DNA of 64,000 bases, taken from positions 271,628,698-271,692,697 of the forward strand of contig CM040128.1 of assembly GCA_022559845.1 (NCBI GenBank), read 5' to 3'. Of this stretch, positions 1-10,131 are shown in pieces. Source of the DNA: Amorphophallus konjac. Lineage: Eukaryota > Streptophyta > Magnoliopsida > Alismatales > Araceae. Within the stretch, counting starts at the first letter, position 1, and every line of letters starts with the position of its first letter. The notes beneath the pieces were generated by a model that was not told the DNA's origin, did not search any database, and was given only the letters and a program-made list of their open reading frames with translations. The position numbers and the translations under genes are program-made.

Positions 1-208
1 GAGGTACAGGATGGATCCTTGGCCCATGCCTTTCATTTTCTCACGGTTTATAGGCCGAGGTGAGGCCGAGAGTGATTTTCTTTCACGTCGGGGTTAAAAT
101 GCATAATTTTTTGGTGAGCGACGGATTCGTCGATTTGATCATGTCTTTATAGTTTGATTGCGCCCTCTCGGTAGTTTGGAGGGTGGGGAATGGTTCCCTC
201 ATATTTTC
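1..208. other. Unassigned left flank
   Basis: No gene or repeat is recognised. It ends where the TGTAACG terminus of element D begins, so it may be host sequence or an older element. D's other LTR is not in the window, so a target-site duplication cannot be tested. Confidence 0.3.
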
Positions 209-1213
209 TGTAACGAACTGAGATCTGGGTACCGAAAAGTAATCGGTGCAACCCGAATCCCGACCCGCTACCCACGAGCTATAAAGCTCGGAAGGGTTAG
301 ATTGTGGGTGTACGTAAGAATCTAAAATAACTGCAGAAATTAAAGTGTTGAATTTAAAACTCACATTTATTACAGAACTTAAATGTAGGAAATTAAGAGT
401 TAATGATTAACACAATTAAATAATCAACAGTCCAAAGTCCATGTGGCGACCCGGATCAGATACCGAGTAAACTCGATACCACTTGGATCCTAAGGAAGCC
501 TCCCAATAGCGGAAAAGCTCCGAAGGGAAAAAGGAGTGTGTGAGTACATTGAACTTCCAGATAAAGCAATAAGCAATTGAATTTCAATGATCATGATTGC
601 TAAAATAGCAGAAATAAAATTACATTTTCTATAACAAATTAAAACTAACAGAGTCCAGTCCACAGAAAGACAAGTACAGTCTAACAGGAAAGAGAACGTA
701 CTCTCAAGTCGGGGGAAGCCCGAGACAAGCAACGCTGGCAACTAAGAACCACATAGCTACCACCCAGCACGAGGTAGACAGCTACATCTGAAAAGTCAGG
801 GGTAAGCCTTCTATCGCTGGCTCAGTAGGGATCTTGCAGAACTCTACCTCAAAACAACGCAGTAACAGTAGTGCTACACTAAAGTAAAGTAGTAACAGCA
901 GAAGCAAGAACAACAGCAAAGAGGAAAGCCGTAACAAGGAAACACGGCAGCAGAAGGAACCTCGGCCCTCTAAACTACTCCAACTCGGTAAAGACACAGA
1001 CCCCTAGATACACATTCAGGAATCACTAAATCGATAAAAGGAAATTCTGGTTACATTGCCAAAACACATCATGCCACCTTAGTCGTGCAGGTTTACCCAT
1101 CGGGATAAAAACCCAACTCACGACCCCACGGTCTGAAAGCATAAGACATACACGATCTCACTGTTGTGTATGCTACACTCACCTCGAGTAAAGTCACGCA
1201 CATACTACTCGGA
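209..1213 (-). mobile_element. Element D LTR, segment 1 of 3
   Basis: The segment starts with TGTAACGAACTG and shares many blocks with the LTRs of element B (37107, 43195): the pattern around CCCACGAGC...GCTCGGAAGGG, the block AGTCCAGTCCA-CAGAAAG, and GCTGGCAACT-AGAACC. It breaks at TCGGA (1209-1213), where element A is inserted, and resumes at 32739. The three segments together make an LTR of about 3.86 kb. Orientation is minus, inferred from the purine tract beside the far end at 53126. ORFs here are short and unconvincing. Confidence 0.75.
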
Positions 1214-2264
1214 TGTAGACACGCCATTTTTAACATTTCTGTGAGTAAATTTCATATTATGCTACGATGCCTTAAAGTGGCTTACGCATTTGACTTATGT
1301 GGGTGATTAGTCATTTTTTTAACTTTTATATAAAAATATAATAAAAAAATTCAGAAAAGGTTAGAAAAATATAAAAAAATCAAGAAAAGTTTATAAAGAA
1401 GAAAAATACAAAAAAATCGAGAAAAATTTATAAAGAATAAAATACAAAAAAATGAGAAAATGTTATTTAAAAAATACAAAAAATTAATAAAGGGTCATAA
1501 AAATACAATAAAATTAAAAAAAGGGTTATAAAAAATACAAAAAAGTGAGAAAAAGTTAAAAATAATATAAACAAATATAAAACCCAAATATATATATATA
1601 TATGGTTGTAAATATATGTATGTAATATATATATATGGTTGTAAATATATATGTGTGTAATATATAATATAAATATATATGTATACATATATACATGGTT
1701 GTAAAATTATATACGTAGATGTATATATATATATATATATATAATTTTATTCTAATAAGCTTAAACAAAAGAAACAAAATATTCTTAATCAACTTAAATA
1801 AAATAATATTAATCATTTACCCCACCCCCTATATTCTTGGATCTGGTTTCTTTATTGTCTACTCATCTCTACCCCACCTTATCTCCCTCTCTCTCAATGC
1901 TTATCACACTCCTCCAATCAATGCCCAAAGAACTCATCTCCCTTTCTTCCTCTCCGTGTCCCCCCATCGTCCTCCCCCTTTTCTAACACATACCCGGCTG
2001 CAATAGCAGGCAGAAGGCCCCCCTACCACACACACACTGCCATCGCCACCGTGTCTCCTCCTCTAACAGCCTAACCACCTCCTTCTCTACATCACACTCC
2101 AAGCAGCCGCAAGCCCCCCCCCCGGCATGCATGGTCGCAACCCCCTCACCACTCACACAGACCCCTCCTCGGCAGCCACCTCCACCGTCTCCCCTCCCTC
2201 TCTCTCTTTCTCTCCTCTACAGCCACCCCCTCCATCTCCACACCTCCTCTGTCAGCCTCCCCTC
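1214..2264 (+). mobile_element. Element A 5' LTR, segment 1 (AT-rich)
   Basis: It matches 28866-29912 almost base for base. The first 550 bases are very AT-rich, with TATATA runs at 1590-1740. From about 1815 it becomes pyrimidine-rich (CCTCTCTC, CCACCTCC). Short ORFs on either strand are compositional. The segment ends with CCCTC (2260-2264), the duplicated target of element C. Confidence 0.85.
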
Positions 2265-4563
2265 TGGTGCGGACACCCGAGCAGTCGATCGGCATGACAC
2301 GCCGAGCCACCGGTACAGCACGCGGAGCACGACACGAGCCACCACAGCATCCATCTGGCTCGGAGACAGTCTGGAGACTCCGCCTTGAGCTTCCCCATTT
2401 ATTATATTCAGTTAGACTTTATGTGTGTTTAATTCGCATTTATTTCGTTACGTCCGGTTGGCCATTTTGAGTGTAATAGGGGCTTACGAGCATTTCGGAC
2501 CCCGTGGGCCCCACAGGCCTCCCGGGCCCCACCCCATTGGGCCACCTCATCCCAGGGTCCCACGTGGGGCCAGTCAACATGCCACATGGGAGCATCTAGA
2601 AGGTTGACTTGTATTTGAACACATGGGGGACAATGGACTTAAAAAGTCCAAGGAGGCTACCTACCTCCCACCTACCATTTTCAACCTTCCACCACCCCCC
2701 CTCTCCTTGGTCCAAGGGCCGCCCCCCCCCCTTTAATATTATATTGTATTTTGTGTGTGTGTCACATGCCATCCTAGCCCTTCATCCCCATCCCCTAGAT
2801 CCAATGGCTATGGATGGATGTGAGATGTAGACTATTTAAGGTTGTAATTTCCCATTTTATGCAATTAATGCCATTTGAAAGTTGGAAAAAAATCTCTTGA
2901 GCAGGCCTAGGCCGCCCCCTTCCTCTCTCCCTCTCCCCCTTGCAGCTGTGAAGGCTGCCTCTTGGTGGTGTGACTCCACCCTATCAGTTCCGGTCGCCGC
3001 CGCCGCCGCCACGAGCCGCCATCGCCACCGCCGGAGTTCTGTCCGCGCAGTACCACAGCAGCTTCTACGAAATTTCAGTCTCAGCCACGGCCTCAGATCG
3101 AGCTGGGAATTTTACTGGATGTTCCAGGGTGTCCAGCACGTCCTCAGAATTTTGGTTGGTCATAAAGATCTCATTTGGTATTTTTTTATTTTCGTCCAAT
3201 CCCAGTTTCAAGATCTGTCTCCTGTCTGTTTCTATTTCCACCCGCCCGGAGTTTTAAGTCTTAGGTCCACTTTTTGATTTTTGTTAGTTCGCCCAATTTT
3301 ACTGGGCATTCTGTCCACTATCCCCTCTATCCCCAAATTTTCTTGAATTTTTGTGAGTCCATCTTATATTTTACAAAAATCGAGTTCTTCCCTAGCTACA
3401 GTACTTTCTGCCAGTTCCCAGATCTGACCACCAGACACTCTAAAAATCCTATCAAATCACCACCACCTCGGAATCCAATTCCAAAAATTGTCCCAGCTTC
3501 ATGGTTTGATTATCTACAAAGTTGAAGAAGAGCTTGGAGTCTGATTCCTACGGAAAGTAGGTGGTCAACGGTGGTTCTCAGACAAGTACCCTATAAATCT
3601 GATGTCTCGGTTACTGTACAACAGGGATTTGTAAATTCATTAAAGTCTAGATCCGGCTAGATCCATCAGATCTCTCTGAGTCTAGATTGAAGCATTTGAA
3701 GAGAGCTTTCCAACGATAGCTCATGCGTCCCGATCCGACGTCGGGATCGACCGCAGCGGCTGTTTTCGCCGGAGCGCGCGCAGGGAAAACAGAACTGAAA
3801 TCCGTGGGCAGCCATTCCACAACTTGAAGATCGGACCCGACCGGCCACCAATCGGTGTCTCCGGCCGACCGCCGTCCGTGGAGGCGCGCCACCAGGGGTC
3901 TCCATCATAGTGGGACCCACCTCCGCAGATCCGGAGGACAGCGCCATCCGTGGGCCCCACGGGCCCGCAGAACCCGCCGTTCGGGAAGCACGAAAACGCG
4001 GAGTTCGACGCGTCGAGTCGACATCAAGATGCTGCCTGTCAACCTGATTTGCGTGATCCCCGGGGCCCACATGTGACCTTTTACCTCCCTGCGTGGAGTG
4101 GGTCGAATCCTTTTGTACTGCTGTGAATTATGTTAACCGGGGGTCCGTAAGTCAGCCGGGGTGTCTTCGCCACGCCGGGTGCGTGGAGGTAAAGGTCTTA
4201 ACTTCTTGGCGTTACATTGCTTAGCTAGTATACGGTCTTAGGCCGCTGCCGAGAGTGTAGGTTCCTAGCCCGTGTGTCCATGTCACCGCTGTGAGCGTGA
4301 GAGTGACCCGTCCCGCGACTCGATCCGAGTCCGGAAGTGAGTCTGACTACCTTGAACTCTGTCGGTTCCTTAACCGCGCACGATCCACGCTTTCCCTCGC
4401 ATGGGACGCCGAGTGAGCTTGTACTTCTGTTAGAGACGTTTTGCCACTAGGAGCTCGTAGTGTCGGGCTTAGTGTCTCCCTGGTGTGTATTGCTGGTCGC
4501 GTCTTCATCTAGAGTCCGAGGGTGGCACTGTATAGTGTCGTCTCCCGTGTCCGTCCCGCATCA
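2265..4563 (+). mobile_element. Element C 5' LTR
   Basis: This is the direct repeat of 10008-12308. It holds a TATA-like CTATTTAAGG near 2831 and a GC-rich 3' third. The short ORFs at 2267-4076 recur identically in the other LTR and are non-coding artefacts. Confidence 0.93.
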
Positions 4564-4566
4564 GTT

Positions 4567-4582
4567 TGGTATCAGAGCAAGT
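4567..4582 (+). promoter_or_regulatory. Element C primer-binding site (tRNA-iMet)
   Basis: TGGTATCAGAGCAAGT begins three bases after the 5' LTR end (CATCA at 4559-4563). TGGTATCAGAGC is the complement of the 3' end of plant initiator-methionine tRNA, the standard primer of many plant Ty1 and Ty3 elements. Confidence 0.9.
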
Positions 4583-4933
4583 CGAGTCTAGGGTAGTCGT
4601 TACATAAGTCTTGCATAGTCTAAGGTTACCCCACACACACCTTCACTCGGTATATCCAAAGGTGTTGTCCGACCGTTAGGCTTCGCCTACCGGGAAGACC
4701 ACACACTTGCGCGAGTGACCTTCGGGTCGATTACCTCCGCCGCGTACCGAGTCTTGGCCGTGTCTAGGGTGTAGTCGAGTCTCATTCTTTTCAAAACAAA
4801 AAAAAAAGTGTTTTAAATTGCATTCTTTCAAAATACCAAAAAAGGAGTGTTTTCAAATTGCAATTAGGTCTAAGTGTATCATTTAGTGTGTTTGCATTAG
4901 TCGGTCGTTGTCACCTAGTCCGTACGTCTTTGC

Positions 4934-7786
4934 ATGCCCACCCGTCGAGGCACCCAATACTCGCCACCACCACCTATGGCGGACTCCCGAGCCCGTAGTT
5001 CCGATGAGTCTTCCACGGCCGAGATGTTTCGGGCCATCATGGATCGTTTAGACACGCGTATGGATGGTCTTAGTACGCGTATGGATGGCATAGGGACGCG
5101 TCTAGAAGGGAGGATGAAGGTCCTCGAGGATCGGGCCGGGGTTTCAGAGCAGTCCATTCAAGGCCTTGTTGGGAGGATTGCCGTCCTAGAGAGGGGCCCA
5201 GTAGCGGCGCAACCCACGTCGACGAACGGCCAACAAGAGCCGGTGCAGCAACCCGCTGTGCCAAGGGCTCAGGTAGAGGATGTCGGGAGGCAACAGGCGC
5301 CTATAGTGGATGATTATGCCTCCGACAATGATCACGGGGGTAACGGTCGTCGTCATCAACGACGGAATCGTGATGACGAGGATGACGACCGCATTCTTAG
5401 GGGTGTGCGTGCGGACCCTCCCACTTTTAGCGGGTCCTTGGACCCTAGGGTGTATCTAGATTGGGAGGCCGGTATGGACCGGTACTTCGAGTGGTTTGAG
5501 ATGACGGACCACCGAAGAGTCCGATATGCAAAGATGAAGCTGCAAGGACAGGCCCAAACTTATTGGATCAATGTGGAGAGCCTGCTCAAACAGCGACGTC
5601 AACCCCAAATCGGTACCTGGGATGATATGAAACTCAAATTGAGGGAGAAGTACCTTCCTGCCTCATATCGCCAACGTCTTATAGACAAGTGGCAAAGCAT
5701 CTCCCAAGGGAACCGATCCGTGACCGAGTACACCGCCGAGTTCGATGAGCATTATTTGCGGTGCGGGGTCACGGAAGAGAGCACCATGACGATATCCCGC
5801 TTTCGGAGAGGTTTGCGGCCTAATTATCAATATGAACTCTTTCGCCGCAATGCCACCACTTTGGAGCAGGCATATCAGATTGCTCTCGAATTGGAGCAGT
5901 TCGAGGCCGAGTTCGAGTCACCCCATCGGTTGGGCTCCTTTCCCCTTCGTAGTGTCGAGTCCCGTGGCTCATCTGGCACATATCCGAGGGCCCCCATGGC
6001 TCGACCTCAGGAGCCCGCTCGCCACGAGCCCTTTGCTCCTAGGCCTCGCCCTCCACCCCCGAGGGACCTTCCTCGTCCCCAGCATCTTACGGCCCCACCC
6101 ATAGCCCGTCCCCCTGCACCCGCACCACCCGTACGTCCTTTGTTGCCTACGCCTCCTATCCGTCGGGAGGATAAAGGTAAAGGACCTATGATTGGGGAGC
6201 CTAGTGGATCACGGCAGCAGTGTTATCGCTGCAATGGGTTTGGCCATTTCGCCAACCAGTGTCCCACCCGCCCATCTCTTCACATTGGGGACACACAGGC
6301 CGAGGATACCACCCCTGCGGGCCTAGAGTTAGTCAGCTATGAGGCAGATGAAGAGTTAGCTGACGAGTACTATGAGATGGGAGGTGAAGCCCAAGATGCC
6401 CAGCAGTCGGACGATACCCACGTGGGGGTCGTCAGATGTATCCTCACCCAGCCACAGGTCAGTGATGACTGGCGTCGGACCACTATCCTTCATGTATTCT
6501 GTAGGCTGGGAAAGCAGATTTGCAAGGTGGTCATCGATAGCGGGAGTTGCATCAATGCAATCTCCACGAGCGCTGTCACTCGTCTTGGTCTCACACCCGT
6601 AGACCATCCTTGTCCCTATCAGGTATCATGGGTGGATACCACTTCCATTTCGATCAGGCTGCGGTGCTTGGTCCCGCTGCAGCTCCACTCCTACCGTGAC
6701 GAGATCTGGTGTGATGTTCTCCTCATGGAAGTGGGAAGTATCATTCTTGGTAGGCCGTGGTTATTCGACCGAGATGCTACACTCCATGGTCGGTCGAACA
6801 CCTGTACCTTCGACCACGATGGTCAGCGGGTCACCCTCCAACCCGTTCGGCCCAGGAGCCCATCGGTCCGGGGTCCTACTGGCCCTAGTACTCCAAAGCC
6901 TTCCGTACCCGGGCCCAGTACCCCATCCCCCGCTCGGACTATGACTGTTACCTCTGGCCCAGGAGAGCCCTCGACCAGGAGATTGATGATGATTAACTCC
7001 CGGGAAATGGAGCAGGAGCTTAGTCAGGGCTGTCCGGTGTTTGCCATTACGGTCCGAGAGGTGGAGCGGGACTCCGAGGGTGAGCTCCCACCCGAGGTTG
7101 TTCCCATTCTGCGGGAGTTTGCTGATATTTTTCCCGATGAGCTTCCCGAGGGACTCCCACCCATGCGGGATATTCAGCATGCTATCGACCTTGTTCCGGG
7201 CTCTTCTTTGCCCAACCTTCCGCATTATCGAATGAGCCCCACGGAGCATGCCGAGCTTAAACGGCAGGTCGATGAGCTTGTGCAGAGAGGATCTGTCCGG
7301 GACAGCATGAGTCCATGTGCTGTACCCGCATTACTCGCCCCGAAGAAGGATGACACGTGGAGAATGTGTATTGATAGTCGTGCCATCAACAAGATCACCG
7401 TGAAGTACAGGTTCCTTATTCCCCGCCTGGATGACATGCTAGACATGATGGCAGGTGCCACTATCTTTTCGAAGATCGATCTTAAGAGTGGCTACCATCA
7501 GGTGAGGATTAGGCCCAGTGATGAGTGGAAGACCGCATTTAAGACCAAGGACGGTCTATATGAGTGGTTGGTCATGCCTTTTGGGTTGACCAATGCCCCT
7601 AGCACTTTCATGCGGCTCATGACTCAGGTCCTTCGACCTTTCATTGGAGTCTTTGTAGTGGTGTATTTCGATGATATCCTTATCTATAGCCGCACCACAG
7701 GGGACCACTTAGACCACCTTCGGCAGGTTTGTCTACTTCTTCGGCGAGAGTGCTATTTGCGAACCCACAGAAGTGTGCCTTCATGA
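4934..7786 (+). CDS. gag-pol: Element C Gag-protease-RT (first part of Gag-Pol, ends by frameshift)
   Basis: It starts at the ATG at 4934 (MPTRRGTQ). Residues 30-75 form a heptad coiled coil (RMDGLSTRMDGIGTRLEG), encoded by near-perfect 21-bp repeats around 5056-5100. A retrotransposon Gag domain spans about 155-330 (YLDWEAGMDRYF, LREKYLP). A proline/arginine-rich linker follows, then a CCHC zinc knuckle near 430 (CYRCNGFGHFANQC). The aspartic protease has VIDSGSCINA near 534. RT spans about 750-920 with KIDLKSGYHQ and the YFDD box near 909 (VVYFDDILIYS). The frame leaves the conserved sequence at about 7749, where one G seems missing compared with the related element E (LRRE then LFAN), and stops at 7784-7786. 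The product would assemble virus-like particles and copy the RNA; as it stands RT is truncated. Confidence 0.93.
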   Translation: MPTRRGTQYSPPPPMADSRARSSDESSTAEMFRAIMDRLDTRMDGLSTRMDGIGTRLEGRMKVLEDRAGVSEQSIQGLVGRIAVLERGPVAAQPTSTNGQQEPVQQPAVPRAQVEDVGRQQAPIVDDYASDNDHGGNGRRHQRRNRDDEDDDRILRGVRADPPTFSGSLDPRVYLDWEAGMDRYFEWFEMTDHRRVRYAKMKLQGQAQTYWINVESLLKQRRQPQIGTWDDMKLKLREKYLPASYRQRLIDKWQSISQGNRSVTEYTAEFDEHYLRCGVTEESTMTISRFRRGLRPNYQYELFRRNATTLEQAYQIALELEQFEAEFESPHRLGSFPLRSVESRGSSGTYPRAPMARPQEPARHEPFAPRPRPPPPRDLPRPQHLTAPPIARPPAPAPPVRPLLPTPPIRREDKGKGPMIGEPSGSRQQCYRCNGFGHFANQCPTRPSLHIGDTQAEDTTPAGLELVSYEADEELADEYYEMGGEAQDAQQSDDTHVGVVRCILTQPQVSDDWRRTTILHVFCRLGKQICKVVIDSGSCINAISTSAVTRLGLTPVDHPCPYQVSWVDTTSISIRLRCLVPLQLHSYRDEIWCDVLLMEVGSIILGRPWLFDRDATLHGRSNTCTFDHDGQRVTLQPVRPRSPSVRGPTGPSTPKPSVPGPSTPSPARTMTVTSGPGEPSTRRLMMINSREMEQELSQGCPVFAITVREVERDSEGELPPEVVPILREFADIFPDELPEGLPPMRDIQHAIDLVPGSSLPNLPHYRMSPTEHAELKRQVDELVQRGSVRDSMSPCAVPALLAPKKDDTWRMCIDSRAINKITVKYRFLIPRLDDMLDMMAGATIFSKIDLKSGYHQVRIRPSDEWKTAFKTKDGLYEWLVMPFGLTNAPSTFMRLMTQVLRPFIGVFVVVYFDDILIYSRTTGDHLDHLRQVCLLLRRECYLRTHRSVPS

Positions 7787-10131
7787 CACCTCAGCTTACC
7801 TTCTTGGGTTTCATTGTGTCTAGTACTGGGGTCTCCGCCGATCCGGAGAAGGTCCGGGCCATTGTTGAGTGGCCGGAACCCCGTACAGTTCATGACGTCC
7901 GCAGCTTTCATGGTCTTGCGACATTCTATCGTCGCTTTATCCGCGGATTTAGCTCCGTCACTGCCCCGATCACGGATTGCATCCGTAAGGGCACATTTGT
8001 ATGGACGAAGGCCGCATCTGCCGCCTTCAAGGATATCAAGGAGTGCATGACTCAAACACCTATCCTTCGATTGCCTGATTTCTCGAAGGTGTTTGAGGTC
8101 TGTTGTGATGCGTCGGGTGTTGGGATAGGAGGAGTTTTGAGTCAGGAGTCCCACCCGATCGCATATTTCAGCGAGAAGCTGAATGACGCGAAACTGCGAT
8201 ATCCCACGTATGATAAAGAATTCTACGCAGTTGTTCAGGCTCTTAGGCATTGGAGGCACTATCTTTTACATCATGAGTTTGTCCTATACTCCGACCACGA
8301 GCCATTGAGGTACCTCCATTCGCAAAAGAAGCTTAATTCGCGTCATAGTCGTTGGGTCGAGTATCTCCAGCAGTTCACCTTTGTGCTTAAACATAAGGCT
8401 GGAGTGGAGAACAAGGTGGCTGATGTCTTGAGTCGGCGAGCATGTTTGCTTACCACCATGAGTGCCGAGGTCATAGGGTTAGAGAAGATGAAGGAGGCCT
8501 ATGTTGATTGTCCTGACTTCGGTCAGATTTTTACCACTTTCCAGGCCGGACCCTCGAGAGACCTTGATGAGTATGTGCTTCAGGAGGGTTACCTCTTTCG
8601 AGGTAGCAGGCTATGTGTTCCCCGAACTTCGGTTCGAGATTTCTTAGTGTGGGAACTACATGCGGGAGGTCTAGCCGGCCACTTTGGTCGGAACAAGACT
8701 ATTGAGGCAGTGGAGCATCGATTTTATTGGCCGAGCTTGAAGCGCGATGTTGCTAACATCGTGGCTCAGTGTCGTACATGTGCTACGGCTAAGATGAAGA
8801 AGCAAAGCTCGGGCCTTTATACGCCTCTTCCCGTGCTTGATGCACCGTGGCAGGATGTTAGCATGGATTTTGTTTTGGGATTGCCACGTACTTCTAGGAA
8901 GCATGACTCGGTCTATGTTGTTGTTGACCGTTTCTCAAAGATGGCCCTCTTTATCCCTTGCTCGAAGACTTCGGATGCTTCTAGGGTAGCCCGCCTATTC
9001 CTTACTCATGTGGTGTGCAAGTTCGGGTTGTCTCGCACTATAGTGTCTGACCGTGATGTTAGGTTCACTTCCTATTTTTGGAAGACACTATGGCATATGA
9101 TGGGTACGCACCTCAAGTTTTTCACTGCATACCATCCCCAGACAGATGGTCAGACCGAGGTGGTCAATAGGAGTCTGGGTGATCTTTTGAGATGTCTTGT
9201 TAGGGACCGCATTGGGGATTGGGATCTCATTCTACCTATGGCTGAGTTTGCATATAATGATTCGGTGAATAGGTCTACTGGCATGAGTCCATTTGAGATT
9301 GTCACAGGTCGTAGGCCTAGGAAACCCGTTGACCTTGTCCCCATGCCTGTCCATGCTAGAGTGTCGGAGTCGGCCGAGTCGTTTGCTAGGCATGTTAGGA
9401 GTTTGCATGACGACATCCGTCGTCACATTGAGGCCAGCAATGCACGGTACAAGGAGTTAGCCGATGCCCACCGACACCACCGAGAGTTCCAGGAGGGCGA
9501 ATACGTCATGATCAGGGTAAGACCTGAACGGTTTCCCTCTGGAACCGTTAAGAAGTTGCAAGCTCGCGGAGCCGGTCCCTTTAGAGTGTTGAAACGCGTT
9601 GGATCCAATGCGTATGTTGTGGACCTGCCCGAGGAATATGGTATAAGCTCTACCTTCAACGTATCGGATCTTGTTGCATATAGGGACCCAGCGGTGATCC
9701 CTAGTGAGCCTTTTGAGCCATCTGCTCCCCTTGAGAGTGATCCCACACCTGAGTGTCCACTTCCACCTCCAGCCCCTTTTTCACGGCAGCGTGAGCATAT
9801 AGATCGTATACTGGACGAGCAGGTGACAGTTAGCAGGAGTGGATCTTACCCGCGCTACCTAGTGCGATGGAGAGGACGGCCCGCTACTGAGGACACTTGG
9901 ATCACACATGGCGAGTTGCAGCGGATCGATCCGGACCTTTTGGAGCGATACAGGAGCGATGCAGACCCTTACTCGACAGGGTTGAGTTTCTCCCACCCGG
10001 GGAGAATTGGTGCGGACACCCGAGCAGTCGATCGGCATGACACGCCGAGCCACCGGTACCGCACGCGGAGCACGACACGAGCCACCACAGCATCCATCTG
10101 GCTCGGAGACAGTCTGGAGACTCCGCCTTGA
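7751..10131 (+). CDS. pol: Element C RNase H-integrase-chromodomain (rest of Pol, after a -1 lesion)
   Basis: The conserved reading resumes at about 7751 in another frame (LFANPQKCAFMT) and stays open to 10131. RNase H is marked by CCDASGVGIGGVLSQ, YDKEFYAVVQAL and LYSDHEPLRYLHS. The integrase HHCC finger includes HAGGLAGHFGRNKT and CRTCATAK. The catalytic triad is visible in SMDFVLGLPR, VSDRDVRFTS and TDGQTEVVNRS. A chromodomain-like tail lies at about 9795-9950 (YLVRWRGRPATEDTW) and may direct integration to marked chromatin. The ORF continues 124 bases into the 3' LTR, so the last 40 or so residues are LTR-encoded. No in-frame stop is seen from 7751. The frameshift just upstream makes this part untranslatable as one product unless a recoding event occurs. 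Confidence 0.92.
9996..10007 (+). promoter_or_regulatory. Element C polypurine tract
   Basis: CCGGGGAGAAT directly precedes the 3' LTR start (TGGTGCGG at 10008). The position and purine content fit plus-strand DNA priming. It also lies inside the end of the pol reading frame. Confidence 0.7.

Noticed and set aside
83..997. Minus-strand ORFs of 70-93 codons in the left flank and D segment
   Set aside because: Low-complexity, no motif, and inside or abutting a non-coding LTR.
4567..4582. Possible tRNA-Met gene suggested by TGGTATCAGAGC (also near 43181, 50047, 58305, 61050)
   Set aside because: Only the 3'-end complement is present, always next to an LTR, and no cloverleaf follows. These are primer-binding sites.
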